The translations under genes were made by a program, and so were the position numbers. From assembly GCA_023423935.1 (NCBI GenBank), contig JAFAEQ010000041.1:23133-87132 (forward strand): 64,000 nucleotides of DNA. Direction: 5' to 3'. Below the pieces are notes generated by a model. It was not told where the DNA came from and searched no databases. It saw only the letters and a program-made list of their open reading frames with translations. Shown here one piece after another: positions 8,397-16,322 of this stretch; within the stretch, counting starts at the first letter, position 1; each line of letters opens with the position of its first letter. The DNA comes from Pseudomonadota bacterium. GTDB lineage: Bacteria; Pseudomonadota; Gammaproteobacteria; Steroidobacterales; Steroidobacteraceae.

Positions 8397-10978
8397 TCAG
8401 AAATCGAAAACCATCCGCCCATACACGAACCGGCCGGCACGACCGTAGGGTGCGTAGTTCGAGTAGGGTGCATTTCCGGTGCTGTTCAATGCGATCGGTA
8501 CGGGATCGGGATATTCGTCGAACAGGTTTTCCGCGCCGACCGCCAGCTTGATGTGATCGGTGAACGCAAAGCGGGCTTCCAGATCGAGGACTGTCTGTGC
8601 GGACAGCCACTGATCGATCGGTCGATAGCCCGCGGCCACGCCCGCGAATGTCGCGGCCGTCGATGAGTCGGGCGAGAACACCTTGCCGTAGCGCACCGCC
8701 CGCAGCGTTGCCCCCCAGCGGTCCAGATCCCAGTTCACGTTCGCGCTGAACTTCGTCTTCGGGTTGCCTTTCTCCATAGTCAGTACGTTGAAGCGGTCGA
8801 ACAGGGGCGGCGCCGGATTCAGCGCGGCAAGTGTTTCGGTTGCAGGGATGCGCGTGACGTCCGTTTCGTTGTAGTTGCCGGTCAGCGTGAAATCGAAGCG
8901 GCCGAGTCGATCGGTCCGCCAGGGATAGTTCAGCACGACATCCACGCCTTGCGTTTCGGTGTCGACACCGTTGATGAAGAAGCGACCGCCGCCGCTGCCG
9001 ATGAAGCCCAGGCTCGTCAGATAGGCGCGCACGTTGGCTTGCGTCAGGTTCTCCGAGAGCACGATGCGATCGTCGATGTTGATCCAGTACGCATCGACGG
9101 TCAGGCTCGCTTCACCGAAGCGCAACACTGCGCCGATCGAATAGTTCAACGATTCCTCCGCATCCAGAGGCTTTGCGCCTAGCGCCACGGCAATCGGATC
9201 GGTGACGGAAAGGTCGTGACGTCGAAGGGCACGCCGCCGATGAAGTTGGTCGAGGTCGTCGCGAAATACTGCTGCTGCAGAGAAGGCGCGCGGAAACCGT
9301 TCTGGATCGAGGCCCGCAGTGCAAACGCGCTGGTGAAGTCGTAACGGCCCGACAGCTTGCCCGAGAGGTTCTCACCGAAATCCGAATAGTGCTCGGCGCG
9401 CACCGCTGCGGACGCGAGGAACTTCTCCCTGACGTTTGCTTCGAGATCGACGTACGCGCCGACGGCCGTGCGATCTTCGTCCACTTCGTTCTCGGGTCGG
9501 AAGCCCGGAAACACCTGTGCCCCGGATGCAGTCGCGCAACCGCCCGCGAGGATCTGCGCGGCGTTCGGCGTCGCGCAGCCGGTGCCGGGCACGAACAGCG
9601 GCAACAGCACGCCGCCATTGCGGTAGGAGTCCGGTTCTCCAGCGAAGATCGAATAGCCTTCTTCGCGCGCTTCGAGGCCGAGCGCGACGTTGAGCGGTGA
9701 AGCCAGGCCCACTTCGAATCCGCGCACGCCTGAGAAGTTGAACACCACCTGGTCGTAGTCGAATCCGCCCGAGTCGAACGATGTCTTGCTCGTTGGCCCG
9801 AGCGAGCGATTGAGCGTGTTCTCGATGGTGAATTCCATCTTGTTCTTGCCGTACACGAGCGAGCTGTCCATGTCCCAGTCGCCCCAGCTCCAGCGCACGC
9901 CGGCCGCGGCGGAATAATCGGTGACCTCCGGTGCGATCAGCGGCAGGAAGCCGTTCGGATAGATTTCGATCACGTTGCGATCGTCGAGTGCGCGCCGAAA
10001 GAAACCGCCGGAGACGACGTCGCGCTCCTGATAACTGGCCCAGCCATAGAGCTGCGCGCCGCCCAGGTCGTATCCGGCGTTCAGGAATACGGTTTTCTGA
10101 TCCATGTCCGGCTCGCCGTACCAGGCGTTGAAGCGGTCGATGGTCTGCTCGCGCGGATCGTACGCGCCGCCCACCAGCGGATATTGCTGGCGATAGTCGA
10201 AGCCGCCGCGTTCGGTGCGTTCCTGATCCTTGTATTCGGCCGCGACGGTCAGAAAGCCCTCCGAGCCGAGCGCAAGGCCTTTCCATGCGGATACGACCAG
10301 CGTCTCGCCATCGGACACATTGCGCTTCACGTTCGGCGACGGCACGGTCCAGGTCGCATTGGCCGGCGGCGGTGTGGTCGGAGTGGTGTAAGTCGAGTCC
10401 CGCCAGCCATAACTCGCACTCGCATTGCCACCGCTGCTGTCATCGCGCAGGCGCAGATTGATGACACCGGCGATGGCGTCCGATCCATATTGAGCCGAGG
10501 CGCCGTCGCGCAGCACTTCGATCGATTTCACCATCGCATTCGGAATGGTGTTCAGATCGACGGACGATGAGCCGCGCCCGATGGTGCCATTCACATTCAC
10601 GAGCGACGCGGAGTGTCGGCGTTTGCTGTTGACCAGCACGAGGGTCTGATCGGGCGAGAGGCCACGCAGCGTGGCCGGTCGAATCGTATCCGTGCCATCG
10701 GCCAGGCCCGGTCGCGGGAAATTGAAGGACGGCAGGGCGACCGAGAGCGCCTGATTCACTTCGAGCGTGCCGGCGTTCTGGAGCGACTCGGCCGAGATCA
10801 CATCGACGGGGACGGCAGTCTCCAGCACGGACCGATTCTCCACGCGCGTGCCGGTGACGACGATCCGTTCCAGGGGCCCTGTCTCGCTGGACTCAGGGGT
10901 GCTTTGTGCATGGACGTACCCCGCGCTCAACAGGATCGAGACGGGCAGGACACAGCGGACGAACGGATAGCGGCGCAT
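8397..10978 (-). pseudogene. TonB-dependent receptor interrupted by a single frameshift
   Basis: Two adjacent frames together make one receptor of about 860 residues. The 5' part (10978 to 9179) has a signal peptide (MRRYPFVRCVLPVSILLSAG), a TonB box (ERIVVTGTR), the plug domain (DGASAQYGSDAIAGVINL) and most of the barrel. It runs out of frame after TTFP near 9206 and stops after 12 further codons. The 3' part (8397 to about 9205) continues with VTDPIAVALGAKPL and the rest of the barrel to YGRMVFDF. One missing base at about 9205-9208 explains the break. It could be a recent inactivation, a phase-variable site (not a long homopolymer) or a sequencing error. The family is a TonB receptor of unknown substrate. 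Confidence 0.85.
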
Positions 10979-11208
10979 ATTCGGGTCTCCCTGCGCTGCC
11001 GGCGTCGGGCAGCAGTTGTTGCGTTATGGGCGGCACGATTCGAACTAAAACCCCTGCGATGCGTGCCGACGAGTCAGTGCACCTTTGCTTACGAGGCTGT
11101 GACTGCGCAATTTCGGTTGACCGAAGTACCCGGGCTTGCCGCAGGCGGAAGACCCGCGACAGCGAGCACGCATCGAGTAAGATCGCGCGACGTCTACAGG
11201 TACATGGC
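10979..11208. other. Divergent intergenic region
   Basis: This 230-base gap between the divergent TonB receptor and the phosphatase gene should hold both promoters. I could not assign -35/-10 boxes with confidence, and I see no repeat or RNA motif here. Confidence 0.35.
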
Positions 11209-11970
11209 ATGCATTCACCTTTTCTCACTACCGCGCTCGAGGCCGCCAACGCTGCTGCCGAGGTCATTCGTCGCTACTACCAGCGCAACCTGGAAGTGAT
11301 ACTCAAGGCGGACAAATCGCCCGTCACACAAGCCGATGTCGAAACCGAGAAGGTGATTCGCAACATCATCGGCACGCGCTTTCCGGATCACGGGTTCTAT
11401 GGCGAAGAGACCGGTCAGAGTTCGCTCGACGCCGAATATCTGTGGCTGGTCGATCCGATCGACGGCACCAAGGCGTTCGTGCGCGAATATCCCTTCTTTT
11501 CGACTCAGATCGCGTTGATGCACCGGGGGCGCTTGATCGTCGGTGTGTCCTCGGCGCCGGTGTACGGCGAGCTCGCTTACGGCGAACTTGGCGTCGGTGC
11601 CTGGCTGAACGACAAGCCGATCAGAGTCAGTGAAATCGCGACGATCGAAGGGGCCGCGATCTCCTCCGGCAATCTCAAGACCCTGGCATCCAGTGCGCAG
11701 TGGGCTCGCTACGGGGAACTCGTGGCGCGCGTGAATCGCATCCGCGGCTATGGGGACTTCCTTCACTACCATCTGCTGGCGTCGGGGAAAATCGAGGGCG
11801 TGATCGAGTCCGACGTGAACATCCTCGATATCGCGGCGCTCGCCGTGATCGTCGAAGCGGCGGGCGGCAAGTTCACCGATCTGCAGGGCAGGCCGTTGAC
11901 GCTCGAGACGACGAGCGTGCTCGCGGCCAATGCTCAGCTTCATTCGACGTTGCAGGCCGCAATGTCATAA
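11209..11970 (+). CDS. Inositol-monophosphatase-family phosphatase (histidinol-phosphatase HisN-like)
   Basis: This 253-aa protein carries the metal-dependent phosphatase signature of the IMPase family: GEE near residues 65-67, the metal-binding DPIDGTKAF at 82-90 and a late DVNILDIAAL block with the last metal ligand. Members dephosphorylate inositol phosphate, histidinol phosphate (HisN) or PAP (CysQ). The compact length and DGTKAF motif resemble HisN-type enzymes, but substrate cannot be settled by sequence alone. The start at 11209 gives the usual family N-terminus (HSPFLTTALEAANAAAEVI); longer upstream reading frame is intergenic. The Nramp-like gene follows 74 bases later on the same strand. 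Confidence 0.88.
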   Translation: MHSPFLTTALEAANAAAEVIRRYYQRNLEVILKADKSPVTQADVETEKVIRNIIGTRFPDHGFYGEETGQSSLDAEYLWLVDPIDGTKAFVREYPFFSTQIALMHRGRLIVGVSSAPVYGELAYGELGVGAWLNDKPIRVSEIATIEGAAISSGNLKTLASSAQWARYGELVARVNRIRGYGDFLHYHLLASGKIEGVIESDVNILDIAALAVIVEAAGGKFTDLQGRPLTLETTSVLAANAQLHSTLQAAMS

Positions 11971-12044
11971 GCCTCGCGCTCATGCGATCCGGGGGAAGCG
12001 GTCGCATTCAACTCTGAGCGATAACAACAAGAAGGAGCACCTGG

Positions 12045-13436
12045 ATGCCCGATATCGTTCCTGAGCAGCAGGTTCGGGATCTTCCCGAACCGCCCAAGCG
12101 CCTCTGGCCGCTCATTGGTCCGGGTGTGGTCGCCGCCGGCGTGGGCCTCGCCTCGGGCGAGTTCATTCTCTGGCCGTACATCGCATCGCAAGTGGGCCTC
12201 GTGCTGCTCTGGGGTGCCGCGATCGGCATCATCACTCAGTGGTTCATCAACATGGAGATCGAGCGCTACACGCTCGCGACCGGTGAAACGGCCATCACCG
12301 GCTTCACCCGCATGTGGCGTCACTGGGGCCTGGTGTTCGCCCTGATGGTGTACTTCGCCAATCTCTGGCCGGGTTGGGCCACCTCGTCCGCGACGATGCT
12401 CACGTATCTCGTGGGCGGCGATCCGGTCGTGATCGCGATTGGCATGTTGATCGTGATCGGCGCGTCGCTGACGCTCGCGCCGGTCGTCTATGTGATGCTC
12501 GAGCGCGTGCAATTCCTGAAGGTCGCGGCGGTCGTGGTATTCATCGTGCTCGCGGCCTTTCTGGTCATCAACCGCGAAGCCTGGGCCGAGCTGCCGCGCG
12601 GTCTGTTCCAGGTGAGTCCGATTCCGCCGCAGCTGGGATTCGCGCTGGTCATGGGCGCCTTTGCGTTCGCCGGTGCGGGCGGCGGCCAGAATCTGTGTCA
12701 GAGCAACTGGATCCGCGACAAGGGTTTCGGCATGGGCGCGTACGTGCCGCGGCTGGTGAGCCCGGTGACTGGCGAAGAGCACGCAGTGAGCTCATCGAGC
12801 GGGTATCGCTTCGAGCCTACGCCCGAAAACATGAGTCGCTGGCGTGGCTGGTGGCGCATGGCCAATGTCGAGCAGGCGATCACGTTCGCGCTGATTTCGC
12901 TCGTCACCATCGTGTTCACTTCGATGATTGCCTATTCGACCGTCTACGGTCGCGGCGATGTCCCGCAGAACGTCGATTTCATCCGGCTGCAAGGCCTGCA
13001 AATGCGTGCTCAGGTCGGGGCGGGATTCGATCTGCTCTACTGGTTCATCGGCACCTTCTCGCTGTTCGCCGCGGCCATGGGCATCGTCGATTTCACCTGT
13101 CGCATCGGTGCGGATGTTCTGAAGTGCACCTACCTGCGCGTATCGCGCTGGAGCGAGAGCCGGATCTACTTCGTGCTGGTGTGGGGCATGGTCGCGTGTG
13201 GATGCGCGGTCCTGCTGTTGGGAGTGCGTCAGCCGCTCGTGCTGCTGATCATCTCATCGTGCGTCGGCGGATTGATGATGTGCATCTACTCGCTGCTGCT
13301 GATCCTGCTCAATCGCAGCCGTTTACCTGCGGCGATCCGTATCACGCCGTTGCGGATTCTTCTGCTGATCTGGGGTACCGTGCTGTTCGGTTTTCTGGCG
13401 GTGCTGACCATCCGACAGCAGCTGCAGAACTTGTAG
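12045..13436 (+). CDS. Nramp-family-like membrane transporter, atypical metal-site motifs
   Basis: This 463-aa protein has about eleven hydrophobic segments and starts with the Nramp-like LIGPGVVAAGVGLASGEF in TM1. Nramp proteins move Mn, Fe or other divalent metals across the inner membrane with protons. Canonical Nramps have DPGN in TM1 and MPH in TM6. Here the TM1 position reads GVGLASGE and the TM6 region reads AFAGAGGGQNLCQSNW, so the canonical metal ligands are absent. This places it in a divergent branch whose substrate may not be a transition metal. An AAGAAGGAG Shine-Dalgarno lies about eight bases before the ATG. Confidence 0.8.
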   Translation: MPDIVPEQQVRDLPEPPKRLWPLIGPGVVAAGVGLASGEFILWPYIASQVGLVLLWGAAIGIITQWFINMEIERYTLATGETAITGFTRMWRHWGLVFALMVYFANLWPGWATSSATMLTYLVGGDPVVIAIGMLIVIGASLTLAPVVYVMLERVQFLKVAAVVVFIVLAAFLVINREAWAELPRGLFQVSPIPPQLGFALVMGAFAFAGAGGGQNLCQSNWIRDKGFGMGAYVPRLVSPVTGEEHAVSSSSGYRFEPTPENMSRWRGWWRMANVEQAITFALISLVTIVFTSMIAYSTVYGRGDVPQNVDFIRLQGLQMRAQVGAGFDLLYWFIGTFSLFAAAMGIVDFTCRIGADVLKCTYLRVSRWSESRIYFVLVWGMVACGCAVLLLGVRQPLVLLIISSCVGGLMMCIYSLLLILLNRSRLPAAIRITPLRILLLIWGTVLFGFLAVLTIRQQLQNL

Positions 13437-13511
13437 TCGCACCGCAACCTTTGCGATGCGTGCGGGGTCTTAATGGCAAGCGGGCACGTGGCGCCCGCGT
13501 GGAGACTTCAG

Positions 13512-13715
13512 ATGCGATTCCTCACCTTGACAGTCCTGTGGTGCCTGCTGCTGGTCGTCGCATGGCCGCTCGCGCTCCTGCTGCTCGTGTTCATGCCGAT
13601 CCTGTGGCTGCTCTCGATCCCGTTCCGGATCTTCGGCGCCCTGCTGGACGGGCTGATCGCGTTCATCCGCGCGCTGTTCTTCCTGCCGGCGCGGCTGCTG
13701 GGTCATCGTGGGTGA
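13512..13715 (+). CDS. Small hydrophobic membrane protein, 67 aa
   Basis: The start is fixed by a GGAGA Shine-Dalgarno seven bases before ATG. The product is almost wholly hydrophobic, with two probable membrane segments (LTVLWCLLLVVAWPLALLLLV, in part, and LWLLSIPFRIFGALLDGLIAFI) and a basic C-terminus RLLGHRG. I do not recognise a family. It follows the Nramp-like gene by 75 bases on the same strand and may be co-transcribed. Confidence 0.65.
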   Translation: MRFLTLTVLWCLLLVVAWPLALLLLVFMPILWLLSIPFRIFGALLDGLIAFIRALFFLPARLLGHRG

Positions 13716-13730
13716 ATCGGAGAGGGAGCC

Positions 13731-13884
13731 GGAGTAACCACATAGACACAAAGAGCACAAAAAGCCGGAAGAGGCGTGTGGCTGCGTCTCTAGCCATTTC
13801 GTACACGTGCTCCCGGTGTGCCCCGTGGAGATCTTTCTCTGATCTTCCGAACTCTGTGTTCTCTGTGATCTCTGTGTGAACGTC
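13731..13884. repeat. Composite inverted-repeat element (GGAGTAACCACA / ACACAGAG family)
   Basis: The left arm at 13731-13773 (GGAGTAACCACATAGACAC, then AAGAGCAC) is an imperfect reverse complement of the right arm at 13843-13879 (TCTTCCGAACTCTGTGTTC, then TCTCTGTGATCTCTGTGTG). One copy of the CCCCGTGGAGATCTTTCTCT word lies inside at 13819-13840. The GGAGTAACCACA end is found again, inverted, at about 19555-19570. It fills the convergent gap before the ABC ATPase stop. Confidence 0.65.
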
Positions 13885-13891
13885 TTCTAAC

Positions 13892-14659
13892 TTACTCAGC
13901 CACGAACGTACGCCCGCCCTCCCAGCGAACCTCGCGCACGTTGACGCCGTAGAGTCGGCCGATCGTATCGGCGTTCAGAACTTCCTCGATCGGACCGCAG
14001 AGCCAGTCGCCATTGCCGAACAGAAGGACGGCCTGATCGCAGAAGCGGGCGGCGAGTCCCGCATCGTGCAGGCTCATGATCACCGCGCGACCTTCGTTCG
14101 CCTTGGCGCGCAACAGGCTCAGCGCGCTCAGCTGATGATGTGGATCCAGATGATTGATCGGCTCATCCAGCACGAGGACCTGTGGGTCCTGCGCGAGTAA
14201 CGTCGCAAGTGCTACGCGTCTGCGCTCACCACCGGAGAGCGTGCTCACGTCGCGTTCGATGAACTCGCCCATATCCACGGCATCCAGTGCAGCCGATGCG
14301 ATCGCTCGATCCTGATCGCTTTCCCATTCCCAGAAATCGATATGCGGGTGACGTCCGATCAAGGCGGTTTCGAGCACGGTGGACGGAAAAGGGTCCTCGG
14401 TGAGCTGCGTGAGCAGTCCCAGGCGTTGTGCGAGCTGGCGATGAGGCCAATCGGACAGCAGTCGATCTTCGATGTGGATCTCGCCGCGGGCATCGCGCAG
14501 TCCGCACAGCGTGTGCAGCGTGAGCGTCTTGCCCGCGCCGTTGCGTCCCAGCAGACATGTGATCGTGCCGCGATCTGCCGAAAACGTCAGCCCGCGAACC
14601 AGCGTGCGGCCCGCGATCTCGATGTCGAGATTCGTGCCACGAAGCAGGGCCGCGCTCAC
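13892..14659 (-). CDS. ABC transporter ATP-binding protein (BtuD/FecE-like)
   Basis: This 255-aa ATPase has Walker A GRNGAGKT at residues 38-45, a signature LSGGERRR near 140, Walker B VLVLDEP and the switch His in MSLHDAG. The spacing and the HPHIDFWEWES region resemble ATPases of iron-siderophore, heme and cobalamin importers. No permease or binding-protein gene is present in the window, so it must work with subunits encoded elsewhere. It overlaps the upstream metalloprotease-like gene by four bases (ATGA), so the two are translationally coupled. Confidence 0.88.
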   Translation of the reverse strand: MSAALLRGTNLDIEIAGRTLVRGLTFSADRGTITCLLGRNGAGKTLTLHTLCGLRDARGEIHIEDRLLSDWPHRQLAQRLGLLTQLTEDPFPSTVLETALIGRHPHIDFWEWESDQDRAIASAALDAVDMGEFIERDVSTLSGGERRRVALATLLAQDPQVLVLDEPINHLDPHHQLSALSLLRAKANEGRAVIMSLHDAGLAARFCDQAVLLFGNGDWLCGPIEEVLNADTIGRLYGVNVREVRWEGGRTFVAE

Positions 14660-15420
14660 CGGTTGCTCCAGCCGATCTCGAGCGCCGTTCTCGGTCCCAC
14701 GATGACCTGTCGCAGCGATTCGGGGATCGTCGCTTCGCTCTGGCTGATCGGTATGCGCCCACCCATGAGCTCGGCGAACGATTGAGGATAGAGCGGTTCC
14801 CGGTCCGGCTCGGCATAGCCATCGGGCAACTGCGGCACATTTGCGCCGGGCGTGTATTTGTCGGTCGCGCCGAGCGTATGCAGCAACTCATGGGCGATCA
14901 CGACATCGTTCGATCCTTCCATGGTTCGATCTGCAAACACGTGGACGACACCGAACAAGCCTTTCTGCATTCCGATCGAGTGCGGTAATACGCTTGCACG
15001 CGCCGGATCGTGATACAGGAGGAACAGCTTGATCTCGCTGCCAGGCGGCGCTTTTTTACGCCAGGCCCAGTAACGCATCTTCAGGCTCCAGAACATCACG
15101 CCGATGCTGCTCGCATCGGCTGGTAACGCAGGCGGAAGCTCGCGAAGCGCAGGCGCGAGAGTCAAGCGAACTGCAGGCGACAGGCTGATCCCGTACTGCC
15201 GGGCTTCCTCAGCGAAAAATGCTTCGATGGGCTCGAACGGAGTACGCGGAAGCGAGGCGATGTAGTGCTCCGTGACCTGCGAACCATCGGCGTTGATCGG
15301 AAGCACAGCGACTCGCAATGCGTCATTCCATTGCGTCGAATAGACCCGATCGAAATAGGTGTTCAGTGCGACGAACAGCAATATCAACAGCAGAATCGCG
15401 ATCCGAACCCTGCGCCACAT
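14656..15420 (-). CDS. Membrane-anchored HExxHxxGxxD metalloprotease-like protein
   Basis: This 254-aa protein has an N-terminal hydrophobic anchor (residues 5-20) and then a soluble domain. HELLHTLGATD at residues 177-187 fits HExxHxxGxxD, a zinc-binding pattern seen in metzincin-like enzymes such as snapalysin, where Asp replaces the third His. I do not recognise a named family. The anchor and lack of cytoplasmic features suggest that the domain faces the periplasm. The gene is coupled on both sides: its ATG shares a base with the CPXCG stop (TGATG), and its stop overlaps the ABC ATPase start. Proteolytic activity is an inference from the motif. Confidence 0.72.
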   Translation of the reverse strand: MWRRVRIAILLLILLFVALNTYFDRVYSTQWNDALRVAVLPINADGSQVTEHYIASLPRTPFEPIEAFFAEEARQYGISLSPAVRLTLAPALRELPPALPADASSIGVMFWSLKMRYWAWRKKAPPGSEIKLFLLYHDPARASVLPHSIGMQKGLFGVVHVFADRTMEGSNDVVIAHELLHTLGATDKYTPGANVPQLPDGYAEPDREPLYPQSFAELMGGRIPISQSEATIPESLRQVIVGPRTALEIGWSNR

Positions 15421-15605
15421 CAGCTGGACGCCTCGACCTGCAGACTCTGCAACTCACCGTCGACTGCGCTGTACGAGACGATCATCGGCTGACAACACAC
15501 CGAACAATCCTCGATATAACTCTGCTCCTCGATCGACAGATCGAGAAACAACAGGATGGTCTCGCCGCAATGCGGACACATGACTTCGGCGGTGGTTTCG
15601 AGCAT
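15420..15605 (-). CDS. CPXCG-motif cysteine-rich zinc-binding protein, 61 aa
   Basis: This short protein has two Cys pairs, CPHC at residues 10-13 and CSVC at 34-37, as in the CPXCG family of small zinc-ribbon-like proteins of gammaproteobacteria. The acidic residues around the pairs (FLDLSIEEQSYIEDC) are typical of the family. The ATG at 15605 is chosen because the family begins just before the first CPXC; upstream sequence is repeat-rich. It is the first gene of a three-gene overlapping unit with the metalloprotease-like and ABC ATPase genes. Its molecular role is not known. Confidence 0.85.
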   Translation of the reverse strand: MLETTAEVMCPHCGETILLFLDLSIEEQSYIEDCSVCCQPMIVSYSAVDGELQSLQVEASS

Positions 15606-15631
15606 GGCTTCGAGTTTGAAGCAAAGAGAAA

Positions 15632-15831
15632 GAGGCCGCAAAGCTGACGGAAAAGACCGCCGCAAAGACCACCGCGCAGATCGCCGCAAAGACCGCAAAA
15701 AGGATCATGTGCGGATCAGTTCGCGTTCGCGGTCAGTCGCAAATCCTCGTTCTAGCCTTCGAGAGTCGAGCTTCGACAGCTGGGGATCTGGTCTACTACC
15801 TTCGTGGATTTTTTGCGGTCTTTGCGGCCGT
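15632..15831. repeat. Inverted-repeat element (GCCGCAAAGACCGCAAAAA family)
   Basis: The left arm holds three near copies of the word GCCGCAAAGACC between 15634 and 15701. The right arm at 15810-15831 (TTTTTTGCGGTCTTTGCGGC) is the exact reverse complement of 15683-15701. The element fills the gap between yraN and the CPXCG gene. The same arms flank 19419-19598, so this is a dispersed family. Confidence 0.75.
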
Positions 15832-15834
15832 ATC

Positions 15835-16203
15835 TCACGCGCTGAACGCAGCGCGAATCCACTCCACCTGCATTCCCGCTGGGCCGGGTGTGACTGCGAC
15901 GACGTCGAAGCGGGCGGGGTAGCGGCGCAGGTCGCTGCGGGTGACGAGCAGATGGCGTGAGGCGGAGATGATGCGTTTCTGTTTGTGCCACGTGACCGAT
16001 GCGGCTGCGCCGCCAAAGGACGCATCGGCGCGAAAGCGGACTTCGATCAATGCGAGCGTGGTGCCGTCGAGCATGACGAGGTCGATCTCGCCACTGCGGC
16101 AGCGGTAGTTGCGCACGACGAGTTGCAGTTTGCGCGCAAGCAGATGGCGCAGCGCTGCGTCCTCTGCGGACGTGCCGAACTGTTTGCGATGCTGGTCGTC
16201 CAT
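15835..16203 (-). CDS. yraN: YraN/UPF0102 family endonuclease-like protein
   Basis: This 122-aa protein shows the UPF0102 core: GTSAEDAALRHL, GEIDLVMLDG and LIEVRFRADASFGG, matching the Asp and Glu-x-Lys/Arg arrangement of Holliday-junction-resolvase-like folds. Its role is not firmly established. The start at 16203 is fixed by a GAGGAGG Shine-Dalgarno five bases upstream. It sits next to lpoA and rsmI, the usual neighbourhood in gammaproteobacteria. A heptad-armed element begins immediately upstream of its Shine-Dalgarno. Confidence 0.92.
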   Translation of the reverse strand: MDDQHRKQFGTSAEDAALRHLLARKLQLVVRNYRCRSGEIDLVMLDGTTLALIEVRFRADASFGGAAASVTWHKQKRIISASRHLLVTRSDLRRYPARFDVVAVTPGPAGMQVEWIRAAFSA

Positions 16204-16215
16204 GACCGCCTCCTC

Positions 16216-16322
16216 AATTAGCAATTAGCAATTAGCAATGAGCAATTAGCAATTGAAGACAGAGTTCTGAGCATTCTTTCAGCTCATCCCCGTTGCTCAT
16301 TACTCATTACTAATTACTCATT
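16216..16322. repeat. Heptad-armed inverted element, word AATTAGC (lpoA-yraN gap)
   Basis: The left arm is five tandem 7-bp units (AATTAGC x3, AATGAGC, AATTAGC) at 16216-16250. The right arm at 16293-16320 is TTGCTCA, TTACTCA, TTACTAA, TTACTCA, the reverse-complement type. The element exactly spans from the yraN Shine-Dalgarno to the lpoA end, and the lpoA stop codon (complement of 16314-16316) lies inside the right arm. Confidence 0.85.

Noticed and set aside
12314..13879. 521-residue open frame overlapping the Nramp-like gene
   Set aside because: The Arg- and Ala-rich composition without membrane or domain features marks it as an out-of-frame shadow of the transporter gene.
16216..16322. 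Short tandem repeats as a CRISPR array
   Set aside because: Units are 7 bp with no spacers, and no cas gene is present; the same holds for the other heptad arrays.
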